From Betaproteobacteria bacterium (GTDB lineage Bacteria; Pseudomonadota; Gammaproteobacteria; Burkholderiales; Casimicrobiaceae): 6,509 nucleotides of DNA. The stretch is taken from the NCBI GenBank assembly GCA_013298455.1, contig JAAFHR010000197.1:1-6509 (forward strand). The letters run 5' to 3'. Shown piece by piece: positions 1-5,320 of this stretch (the first letter of the stretch is position 1; each line of letters opens with the position of its first letter). A program made the position numbers and the translations under genes. The notes beneath the pieces are model-generated. The model did not search any database. It had not been told where the DNA came from and saw only the letters and a list, made by a program, of their open reading frames with translations.

Positions 1-393
1 AAACGACGATGGATCATTGAGCGCGTACGCTCCGTAGTTGTAAACCGTGGCGTAAGCCGCGTAATCGGCGGCTTCGATGGCTTTTCCCGCTAACGCATTG
101 GCAACGGCGTAGGTGGCGGACACAAAAGCGTGTGCCGTGCCGTCAATTGAAGTTGAGCCGCGATGGTGTTGCGCGATGTGTGCGGCGGACTCGGCGGCGG
201 CGTTCAGCTCGCCCGCGCTGGCCAATCCGGCGACGTAGCGGTCGAGCACATCAAGTGCGGCGAGTGCGTCGGGATGTTCAACCAATGATCGGACGGAGCG
301 GGCACAGGCCAGCGCAAACGCCCAGCGGACGGAGTCGTTTTGCGGTTCGTTGAGACGAACCGACGCGGCGAGGGCAAGCAACTCTGCGTTCAT
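1..393 (-). CDS. Small helical protein, Imm-5-like (C-terminus beyond window)
   Basis: The minus-strand frame is open from an ATG at 391-393 to the window edge. It gives 131 residues with no stop, so the C-terminus is missing. The protein is rich in alanine and looks all-helical. A segment starting DSVRWAFALACARSV (about residues 20-34) leads into helices with repeated Ala, His and Tyr, including AAAESAAHIAQHH (65-77), TAHAFVSATYAVANA (86-100) and AADYAAYATVYNYG (108-121). This pattern resembles the Imm-5-like 'putative immunity protein' family, where an (A/V)xxWAxxCAxRVL-type opening is followed by Ala/His-rich helices. That assignment is from memory and is tentative. No toxin gene is visible. 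It starts 39 bp after the pckG stop on the same strand, so co-transcription is likely. No clear Shine-Dalgarno precedes the ATG. Coding is supported by the unbroken frame and protein-like composition. The function is unknown. Confidence 0.7.
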   Translation of the reverse strand, partial: MNAELLALAASVRLNEPQNDSVRWAFALACARSVRSLVEHPDALAALDVLDRYVAGLASAGELNAAAESAAHIAQHHRGSTSIDGTAHAFVSATYAVANALAGKAIEAADYAAYATVYNYGAYALNDPSSF

Positions 394-432
394 AACTTTT
401 TGGAGCCATGAACGACAGAGTGAATTCGAAGA

Positions 433-2295
433 TCAGCGGTTGAGCCGCGCTTCAATCGTTGCCTTCGTAGCGCCGAGCTGAGCGGGCAGTCGGTGCGCGA
501 GCTGCGCAAACAATTCATCGTGCAGTTTCAATTCGGCATTCCATGCGTCGCGATCATTGCTAACGACGCTTTGGAATTGTGCTTCTGAAAACGTGCTGCC
601 GTTCCAGTTGATGTCGGCGTAAGTCGGGGACGTACCCAAGGCGTGTTCGGTGCCGCCCTGCTTGCCTTCGATGCGCTCCAACATCCACGCCATCACGCGC
701 ATGTTGTCGCCGAAACCGGGCCACACGAATTTGCCGTCGGCATCTTTGCGGAACCAATTGACCGTGTAAATCTTTGGCAACGTCGCGCCGGATTTCGCGA
801 GCTTTTCACCGAGGGCGAGCCAATGCGCGAAGTAATCGCTCATGTTGTAGCCCATGAACGGCAGCATGGCGAACGGATCGCGGCGCACGATACCTTGTTG
901 ACCCGCTGCAGCGGCGGTGGTCTCGGAGCCCATCGTTGCGGCCATGTAGACGCCCTCCTCCCAATTTCGCGCCTCGGTGACGAGCGGCACGGTGGTGCTG
1001 CGACGACCGCCAAAGATGAACGCATCAATCGCCACGCCTTTGGGATCGTCCCATGCGGCATCGAGCGCTGGGTTGTTGGTTGCGGCAACGGTGAAGCGGG
1101 CATTCGGATGCGCGGCTTTGGCGCCAGTTTCTTTGGCGATGGCGGGCGTCCAATCCTTGCCTTGCCAATCGATCAAATGTGCGGGCGGCTCTTTGGTCAT
1201 GCCTTCCCACCACACGTCGCCATCATCAGTGAGCGCAACGTTGGTGAAAATCGCGTCGCCCTTCAAAGAGGCCATGCAGTTGAAATTCGATTGGTCGTTG
1301 GTGCCCGGCGCAACGCCAAAGTACCCGGCTTCGGGATTGATGGCGTACAAGCGGCCATCCGCGCCGGGTTTGATCCAAGCGATGTCGTCGCCAATCGTGG
1401 TGACGCTCCAGCCCTCGAAACCTTTGGGCGGGATCAACATTGCGAAATTCGTTTTGCCGCAAGCCGATGGAAACGCAGCGGCGACGTGATATTTCTTGCC
1501 TTGCGGATTAGTCACGCCAAGGATCAGCATGTGCTCTGCGAGCCAACCGTCGCGCTTGCCCATCGTTGATGCGATTCGCAGCGCGAAGCATTTTTTTCCG
1601 AGCAGTGCGTTGCCGCCGTAGCCCGAACCGTAGCTCCAAATTTCGCGGGTTTCGGGATAGTGCACGATGTATTTGGTTTTGTTGCACGGCCACGAAACGT
1701 CTTTTGCGCCGTTCACCAATGGCGCGCCGACGGTGTGAACGCAAGGTACGAATTCACCCGTTTCGCCGAGCACATCGAGCGCGCCTTTGCCCATCCGCGT
1801 CATGATTTTCATGTTGACGGCAACGTAGGGCGAATCGCTGAGCTCAACGCCAATGTGCGCAATCGGTGAGCCAAGCGGACCCATCGAAAACGGCACCACA
1901 TACATCGTGCGGCCGCGCATCGAACCAGTGAAGAGCGGCGTGAGCGTTGCGCGCATTTCAGCGGGCGCCATCCAATTGTTGGTGAGGCCGGCGTCGTCTT
2001 TGTGTTCGCTGCAAATGTAGGTGCGGTCTTCAACGCGAGCCACGTCACTCGGGTCGCTCCAGGCCAAATACGAATTGGGACGCTTGGCGTCATTCAGTCG
2101 TTTGAAGGTGCCCGCGTTGACGAGTTCGGCGCATAGCGCGTTGTATTCGGCCTCGGAGCCATCACACCAATGAATGGCGGCGGGCTGCGTGAGGGATGCC
2201 ATTTCGCGAACCCACGCCAACAGCGCGATGTGTTTAACGTGAGCAGGGGCGTGCACGGAAGCTTGCAACGTGACGAGCGATTCGGGTTGATTCAT
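433..2295 (-). CDS. pckG: Phosphoenolpyruvate carboxykinase (GTP)
   Basis: This enzyme catalyses oxaloacetate + GTP to phosphoenolpyruvate + GDP + CO2, the first committed step of gluconeogenesis from C4 acids, in the cytosol. The 620-residue product matches the usual GTP-PEPCK length (about 600-620). Visible motifs, numbered from the ATG, are: RPNSYLAWSDPSDVARVEDRT near 72-92; MRGRTMYVVPFSMGPLGSPI near 126-145; the substrate and metal region SYGSGYGGNALLGKKCFA near 221-238; the P-loop with the hyper-reactive cysteine, PSACGKTN, at 276-283; the metal-binding GDDIAW at 302-307; GGRRSTT at 429-435; and the guanine-pocket segments NWFRKD (513-518) and FVWPGFGDN (523-531). All expected catalytic residues appear intact. 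I chose the ATG at 2295. An in-frame TTG at 2334 would add 13 residues (including GSPPHLF) that do not look like a family N-terminus. No good Shine-Dalgarno precedes either start. The stop is TGA at 433-435, and the next gene follows after 39 bp. Confidence 0.97.
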   Translation of the reverse strand: MNQPESLVTLQASVHAPAHVKHIALLAWVREMASLTQPAAIHWCDGSEAEYNALCAELVNAGTFKRLNDAKRPNSYLAWSDPSDVARVEDRTYICSEHKDDAGLTNNWMAPAEMRATLTPLFTGSMRGRTMYVVPFSMGPLGSPIAHIGVELSDSPYVAVNMKIMTRMGKGALDVLGETGEFVPCVHTVGAPLVNGAKDVSWPCNKTKYIVHYPETREIWSYGSGYGGNALLGKKCFALRIASTMGKRDGWLAEHMLILGVTNPQGKKYHVAAAFPSACGKTNFAMLIPPKGFEGWSVTTIGDDIAWIKPGADGRLYAINPEAGYFGVAPGTNDQSNFNCMASLKGDAIFTNVALTDDGDVWWEGMTKEPPAHLIDWQGKDWTPAIAKETGAKAAHPNARFTVAATNNPALDAAWDDPKGVAIDAFIFGGRRSTTVPLVTEARNWEEGVYMAATMGSETTAAAAGQQGIVRRDPFAMLPFMGYNMSDYFAHWLALGEKLAKSGATLPKIYTVNWFRKDADGKFVWPGFGDNMRVMAWMLERIEGKQGGTEHALGTSPTYADINWNGSTFSEAQFQSVVSNDRDAWNAELKLHDELFAQLAHRLPAQLGATKATIEARLNR

Positions 2296-2305
2296 GAATA
2301 GATGC

Positions 2306-2316
2306 GGAGGTGATCC
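2306..2316 (+). promoter_or_regulatory. 11-base complement of the 16S rRNA 3' tail (extended Shine-Dalgarno)
   Basis: The plus strand reads GGAGGTGATCC, the exact complement of the conserved 16S rRNA 3' end GGATCACCTCC. On the plus strand it would be an unusually long Shine-Dalgarno. A GTG at 2324 opens a 32-codon Arg-rich frame that ends with TAG at 2420-2422. On the minus strand the same bases sit 11-21 bases before the pckG ATG and would place a copy of the 16S tail in the pckG leader. Which reading matters, if either, is unknown. Confidence 0.3.
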
Positions 2317-2334
2317 GACGAGGGTGAGGTGCAA

Positions 2335-2708
2335 ATGCGTGAGGACGACTGGTAGGCATCGTCACCGCGAGCACGCGCGGATCAACCGTGTGCTGGAGCC
2401 GAAGTCGCGGCGCGGCGGATAGCCTGACTCGCGAAACAGAATTTTATGACATGGCTACATTCGACTACAACGAACGGATATGCACGAATCGCATGAATGG
2501 ATGCGCGCGCGGCAATGCGCCGCATTTCGCTAGGGAAACTACGTTCTGTCGTGACTGACTGCGAAATTGTCTTTTTCCGCTAAACCACCGTGAATGCGAG
2601 CCATGCCGCTATTTTTTACGGAAATCGATAGTCGTAAGAATCGCTCGAAACGCCAATATCAACAATGCGTAGGCTGAAATAGCCTTGGCCAGCAAACACT
2701 GCCGGCCT
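2335..2708. other. Intergenic region upstream of pckG with no convincing gene
   Basis: I find no reading frame of protein-like composition on either strand here, apart from the short Arg-rich frame that enters from the left and ends at 2422. It contains a weak candidate pckG promoter (2443-2470) and AT-richer patches around 2565-2625. I see no recognisable RNA gene or operator. Confidence 0.55.
2443..2470 (-). promoter_or_regulatory. Candidate sigma-70 promoter for pckG
   Basis: Read on the minus strand, TTGTAG (2470-2465) is followed after 16 bases by CATAAA (2448-2443). This is a fair -35/-10 pair about 150 bases before the pckG start. It was found by eye in a moderately GC-rich region, so a chance match is possible. 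Confidence 0.25.
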
Positions 2709-2758
2709 GAGACCTCTGCACAACTGTCAGCTCAGCGCGAATCCGAACCAACTCGTCG

Positions 2759-2914
2759 TTCCCGCCCTTCGACAAGCTCAGGATAAACCTCGCTGCGCTC
2801 GGGCGGGAATCCATGGTGAATTGAGCAAAATCAATCACTTAGAAGATTACTCTTCATCGACGATGGATTCCCGCCTTCGCGGGAATGACGGAATTTTGAG
2901 TTGTGCCGAAGTCT
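2759..2914 (+). repeat. Repeat copy A of the MITE-like element
   Basis: This copy opens with a perfect 9-base inverted pair, TTCCCGCCC (2759-2767) and GGGCGGGAA (2801-2809), enclosing a CGACAAGCTCAGGA motif. It continues with TTGAGCAAAATCA (2821-2833) and then a perfect hairpin, ATTCCCGC-cttc-GCGGGAAT (2867-2886). It ends at the inverted terminus 2899-2914. It is the better preserved copy, since both palindromes are intact. Confidence 0.6.
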
Positions 2915-2924
2915 TCTCAAGTCG

Positions 2925-3063
2925 GCATTCCCGCCATCCGATAAGCTCAGGACGGAATCGAGGTTGAGTTGAGCAAAATCAGTCGCTTGGAACGTGACGC
3001 TTCATGAATCATGGATTGCCGCTCTCACGGGAATAACGGAAAAAGCGCTGTTGCTGAGGTCTT
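2925..3063 (+). repeat. Repeat copy B, degenerate
   Basis: This is a direct repeat of the block at 2759-2914. It carries ATTCCCGCC (2928-2936), ATAAGCTCAGGAC (2941-2953), TTGAGCAAAATCA (2969-2981), GATTGCC...CGGGAATAACGGA (3014-3040) and a GAGGTCTT end. It has lost about 17-20 bases, including the right arm of the first palindrome, and the second palindrome carries mismatches. It therefore looks older or less constrained than copy A. Confidence 0.55.
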
Positions 3064-3096
3064 AACCTGGGTGCCCTGTAGTTTCCCGTAGCAAAT

Positions 3097-3130
3097 AAAA
3101 AACCCGCTATCGCTGCCGATAACGGGTTTT
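3097..3130 (-). terminator. Rho-independent terminator of the cytochrome c gene
   Basis: The arms AAAACCCGCTATCG and CGATAACGGGTTTT flank the 4-base loop CTGC, with a single mismatch. Read on the minus strand, the stem is followed by a T-rich run (TTTTTTATTTG). It lies 35 bases past the cytochrome stop. The plus-strand T run (TTTT) is shorter, so it may also work weakly in that direction. Confidence 0.85.
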
Positions 3131-3139
3131 GCTGTGCGC

Positions 3140-3156
3140 CGCGCCGCTGCGGCGCG
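3140..3156. other. GC palindrome between cytochrome stop and terminator
   Basis: CGCGCCGC and GCGGCGCG flank a single central T. It sits immediately after the cytochrome reading frame and upstream of its terminator. It could form an extra 3' stem in the mRNA. No specific role is evident. Confidence 0.35.
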
Positions 3157-3164
3157 ATCGAGCA

Positions 3165-3548
3165 CTACGCCTTAGGCTTGAACTCTTTGGGGCATTCCGT
3201 CGCTTTGACGTCTTTCATCACCCAATCGATGATTTTGCCGAGTTCGGCGTTTTTCGCGCCCTCTTTGAGCTGCGGATGCGCGGGCATGGGGATCGCGCCC
3301 CACACGCCTGCGCCGCCTTCAACAACGTGCTTCATGAGCGCGGCCTTGTTGGCGGCTAACTTCTTGGCATCCTTCGACGCGTAGCAAGCGGACACTTGGC
3401 CGTAGGCGGGGCCAATCACTTTCTTTTCAAGCTGGTGGCAAGCGGTGCAGCCGTTGCTAGCGGCCAGCGCAGCATCAGCAAACGCAACCGGGCTGGAAAC
3501 CGCCATCAGCGCGGCGGAAATCAGGATCGAGGCAGGAATAAGCTTCAT
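3165..3548 (-). CDS. Exported monoheme class I cytochrome c (c551/c552-like)
   Basis: This is a 127-residue periplasmic electron-transfer protein. Residues 1-24 form a Sec signal peptide: MKL, then a hydrophobic stretch, ending AFA before DAALAA. The heme attachment motif is CTACH (C34, C37, H38), followed by VIGPAY (44-49), a typical c551/c8 segment. GGAGVWGAIPMPAHPQL (78-94) supplies the likely axial methionine, M88. A C-terminal helix, ELGKIIDWVMKDV (102-114), packs on heme in this family. The protein carries two further cysteines, C55 and C119. The C-terminal tail, TECPKEFKPKA, extends past the usual helix end. The gene stands alone with its own terminator, so the redox partner cannot be read from context. 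A weak promoter candidate lies upstream, and no strong Shine-Dalgarno is seen before the ATG at 3546-3548. Confidence 0.93.
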   Translation of the reverse strand: MKLIPASILISAALMAVSSPVAFADAALAASNGCTACHQLEKKVIGPAYGQVSACYASKDAKKLAANKAALMKHVVEGGAGVWGAIPMPAHPQLKEGAKNAELGKIIDWVMKDVKATECPKEFKPKA

Positions 3549-3586
3549 GGGTACTTCAGGTTAGATGCGAACATTTACGCGTCGCG

Positions 3587-3615
3587 AGTGTATCGAACTT
3601 TATCGCGGCAGCGAA
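3587..3615 (-). promoter_or_regulatory. Candidate promoter for the cytochrome c gene
   Basis: On the minus strand, TTCGCT (3615-3610) and TACACT (3592-3587) are separated by 17 bases. They lie about 40 bases before the cytochrome start. The -10 is reasonable and the -35 is poor. This is a by-eye call. Confidence 0.22.
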
Positions 3616-3713
3616 TACGAGATAGCCCTACACAACGCGCGCGGGGTGATCGGGTTGACGCAGGCGCAACGGCAACCGACGTTGCACAGCCGCCCACATC
3701 CGACTTGGCTGCT

Positions 3714-3735
3714 CCGAGGTTCGGGTGAACCTCGG
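3714..3735. terminator. Perfect hairpin, second of a pair after the repeat-protein gene
   Basis: CCGAGGTTC (3714-3722) and GAACCTCGG (3727-3735) form a perfect 9-bp stem with a GGGT loop. It lies about 90 bases past the repeat-protein stop in that gene's direction. It has no T-run on either strand, so intrinsic termination is uncertain. It may instead stabilise or process the mRNA 3' end. Confidence 0.4.
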
Positions 3736-3747
3736 TCTCAGCGATCT

Positions 3748-3770
3748 GCGCCGCCGTGTAGCGGCGGCGC
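3748..3770. terminator. Perfect GC-rich hairpin, first of a pair after the repeat-protein gene
   Basis: GCGCCGCCG (3748-3756) and CGGCGGCGC (3762-3770) form a perfect 9-bp GC stem with a 5-base loop. It lies about 53 bases past the repeat-protein stop on the minus strand. There is no following T-run. Together with the next hairpin (3714-3735) it probably marks the 3' end of the repeat-protein transcript. Confidence 0.45.
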
Positions 3771-3822
3771 TGTGCTGGGTTGACTCGTGCTACTGGCGTT
3801 GGTGGTACTAGCGTGAGTGGTA

Positions 3823-5106
3823 CTACTGCGCCCGCTGGCGTCGCATCACAGCGACCGCCGTGAACACCATGAGCAGCGCCAGCACGAGCTTCATCCAGTC
3901 GCTGAGCGTCGGGATCACCGGCGGATCAACGAAGCCCGCGTCGAGCTGCGGGTTGTTGTCCCCCGCCGCGACCGTCACCAGCTGCGTCGCAGCCGAGCTC
4001 ACGCCCGCTGGCAACTGGCTGTTGTTAGTGTCAGGCCCCGTGCCGGTAGTGATCGAGGGGCTGCCGCTCACAGTGCTCACGAAGCTCGCCGCCACAAACT
4101 CCACGCGGTATTGGCCCGGCGTCAGGTAGTCGAACTGATAGAAGCCGGGCGTGCCTGTCGTTGGGTTGTTTCGCGTCACTTGACGGGCAATCTCTTGCCC
4201 GGCTGGGTTTCTGAGCACCACGATCACGTCGTTGATGCCGCGCTCGCCCGGGTCAGCCACGCCGTTTCTGTTGGTGTCGAACCAGACCAAGTTACCCAGC
4301 CTTGCGGGCAGGAAGACACCAAAGTCAACGCTCAGTACATCAAAGGCGTCTCCGTTGGGGCCGTTAGCGCCTGCGTTCACCGCGCCGGTGTCAACCTCGG
4401 TGCTCACCAAGTTGCTCGGGCCGAGGGTGACCACGCCTGAGCGAATCGTCGTTGGGCTTGTTTGCGTGCCGTGGTCCTTGTTGTTGCTGTCGGCGGCGCT
4501 GCTGGTGAGGCCCGACTCGTACGGACCGGTGGCGGCTGCGTTGATACCGGTGCTGCTCACGTAGTTGACACCGCCCACCGCAGGTGGCGCGATCTGCACG
4601 ATGTAGTTGCCCGCGGGTAGGTTGTCGAAACGGTAGTAGCCGTTGCTGTCGGTGGTGAGCGGCGCGACACCGGGAACAGCCACGCCGCTGCTGTCGAGCA
4701 GCGTCACGGTGACGCCGGAGAGCCCCAGCTCGCTGTTGTTCAAGAGGCCGTCGTTATTGACGTCTACCCAAACTCGGTTACCGAGGCTGTAGCTCGGCGC
4801 GAAGCCAAAGTCGACGTTGGGCTGCGCGGTGGTGCCGGTGGCGTTCGTCGCTACGCTATTTGCCCCCGAGGCGCTGCCCGCGCCGAGCGTGAAGTTCGCG
4901 CTCGGGGTCACGCCGGCGCTCGCCGCGCCAGTGCCCACGCCACTGTCGTCGCTGTTGACGCCGAGCGGTGTGGTTTCGCTCGCGGCGGCGGCAGCGGAGC
5001 TCAGTAGGTTAGCGAGCGCGGTGTTAACGCTGCTGGTGGCTTGTGGGATGCGGACTTGGTAGTCTGCGCCCGGTACCAGTGGCTTGCCGTTGGGCACGCC
5101 AGCACT
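3823..5106 (-). CDS. SdrD-B-like repeat protein with IPTL-CTERM tail: C-terminal part, after a frameshift
   Basis: This is the downstream half of one large surface protein. The in-frame coding sequence resumes near 5106 with SAGVPNGKPLVPGADY, giving about 427 residues to TAG at 3823-3825. The same frame stays open up to 5337, but residues encoded there (Arg/Thr/Ser-rich) are out-of-frame noise. It holds the end of repeat 3, complete repeats 4 and 5, and a C-terminal IPTLSDWMKL, hydrophobic stretch and MRRQRAQ tail. Repeats 4 and 5 open with LGNRVWVDVNNDG and LGNLVWFDTNRNG and close with VDFGVFL and LDAGFVD. These are marks of SdrD B-like (Cna-B-related) beta-sandwich domains with possible Ca-binding loops. 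The predicted location is the cell envelope or surface. Whether the half is translated depends on the frameshift being real. If it is an assembly error, this joins 5107-6509 as a single gene. Confidence 0.85.
   Translation of the reverse strand, partial: SAGVPNGKPLVPGADYQVRIPQATSSVNTALANLLSSAAAAASETTPLGVNSDDSGVGTGAASAGVTPSANFTLGAGSASGANSVATNATGTTAQPNVDFGFAPSYSLGNRVWVDVNNDGLLNNSELGLSGVTVTLLDSSGVAVPGVAPLTTDSNGYYRFDNLPAGNYIVQIAPPAVGGVNYVSSTGINAAATGPYESGLTSSAADSNNKDHGTQTSPTTIRSGVVTLGPSNLVSTEVDTGAVNAGANGPNGDAFDVLSVDFGVFLPARLGNLVWFDTNRNGVADPGERGINDVIVVLRNPAGQEIARQVTRNNPTTGTPGFYQFDYLTPGQYRVEFVAASFVSTVSGSPSITTGTGPDTNNSQLPAGVSSAATQLVTVAAGDNNPQLDAGFVDPPVIPTLSDWMKLVLALLMVFTAVAVMRRQRAQ
3826..3915 (-). 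other. IPTL-CTERM sorting signal
   Basis: The last 30 residues read IPTLSDW, then a hydrophobic helix rich in L, V, M and A (MKLVLALLMVFTAVAV), then the basic end MRRQRAQ. This is the tripartite layout of the IPTL-CTERM family, a PEP-CTERM-like signal thought to be handled by an exosortase (XrtH type) in proteobacteria. No exosortase gene is in the window. Confidence 0.88.
3916..4305 (-). repeat. SdrD-B-like domain 5 (terminal, 130 residues)
   Basis: This domain runs from ARLGNLVWFDTNRNGVADPG to PQLDAGFVDPPV. It is shorter than the others and lies immediately before the sorting tail. It keeps the acidic loop DTNRNGVADPGE, the VIVVLRNPAG strand and the GFYQFDYLTPGQYRVEF segment. Confidence 0.8.
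4306..4791 (-). repeat. SdrD-B-like domain 4 (type B, 162 residues)
   Basis: This domain runs from YSLGNRVWVDVNNDGLLNNS to LSVDFGVFLP. It shares with domain 2 the short acidic opening loop, SGVTVTLLDSSG, NGYYRFDNLPAGNYIVQI and SGVVTLGPSN. Confidence 0.8.
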
Positions 5107-5320
5107 TGCCTTGATCAAACAAGTAGGCGCCAATCGGGGTGCTGCCCGAGACGTTGTTGGTGGTGGTGACGGCCACGAGCGTGTTGCCTTTGTAGAGCTC
5201 AACCCGCACGCCTCCGATGCCCGCCTCGCCCGAGTCTCGCAGGCCATTGTTGACGTTGGCCGCCGTGGTGCCGCCGCTGCCGTTGTTGCCGTCGTCGCGC
5301 CACACCAGATCGCCGACCGA
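4792..5320 (-). repeat. SdrD-B-like domain 3 (type A, contains the frameshift)
   Basis: This domain runs from SVGDLVWRDDGNNGSGG to QPNVDFGFAPS. It is 529 bases, or 176 codons plus one base. It aligns with domain 1 through NNGLRDSGEAGIGGVRVEL, YLFDQG, AGVPNGKPLVPG, YQVRIPQ and TGTTAQPNVDFGF. Compared with domain 1 it lacks about seven residues just at the frameshift. Confidence 0.78.

Larger units (their letters stand above)
2709..3063. mobile_element. MITE-like non-coding element, two diverged direct copies with inverted ends
   Basis: The left end, AGACCTCTGCACAACT (2710-2725), has an inverted partner at 2899-2914 that reads AGACTTCGGCACAACT on the other strand (14 of 16 identical). A second, weaker inverted partner at 3048-3063 reads AAGACCTCAGCAACAG. 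Between these ends are two related blocks in direct orientation (2759-2914 and 2925-3063). They share an AAGCTCAGGA motif, a TTGAGCAAAATCA core and an ATTCCCGC-type palindrome. There is no coding capacity. This organisation fits a miniature inverted-repeat element that inserted next to or inside itself, or an element duplicated internally. I cannot name a parent transposon and see no clear target-site duplication. Confidence 0.55.

Noticed and set aside
132..353. 73-residue Arg-rich plus-strand open frame
   Set aside because: It is antisense to the Imm-5-like gene. The Arg-rich sequence is typical of a shadow frame in GC-rich DNA.
977..1489. 170-residue plus-strand open frame
   Set aside because: It is another antisense shadow inside pckG, with no protein-family features.
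643..1569. 308-residue plus-strand open frame
   Set aside because: It lies antisense to the fully conserved part of pckG, and its composition is that of a reverse-strand shadow of a GC-rich gene, with no recognisable domain.
2296..2334. TTG start extending PckG by 13 residues
   Set aside because: The extension does not resemble GTP-PEPCK N-termini, and TTG without a Shine-Dalgarno is less likely than the ATG at 2295.
2759..3063. CRISPR array
   Set aside because: There are only two long, diverged copies with no uniform short repeat and no spacers. Palindromes and inverted ends fit a MITE-like element better.
3565..3783. 72-residue plus-strand open frame between the cytochrome and the repeat-protein gene
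   Set aside because: It runs through both perfect hairpins, has no Shine-Dalgarno and ends in low-complexity residues. It is more likely intergenic.
3817..4440. 207-residue plus-strand open frame, rich in Arg, His and Val
   Set aside because: It is antisense to SdrD-like domains 4 and 5, whose protein homology on the minus strand is clear.
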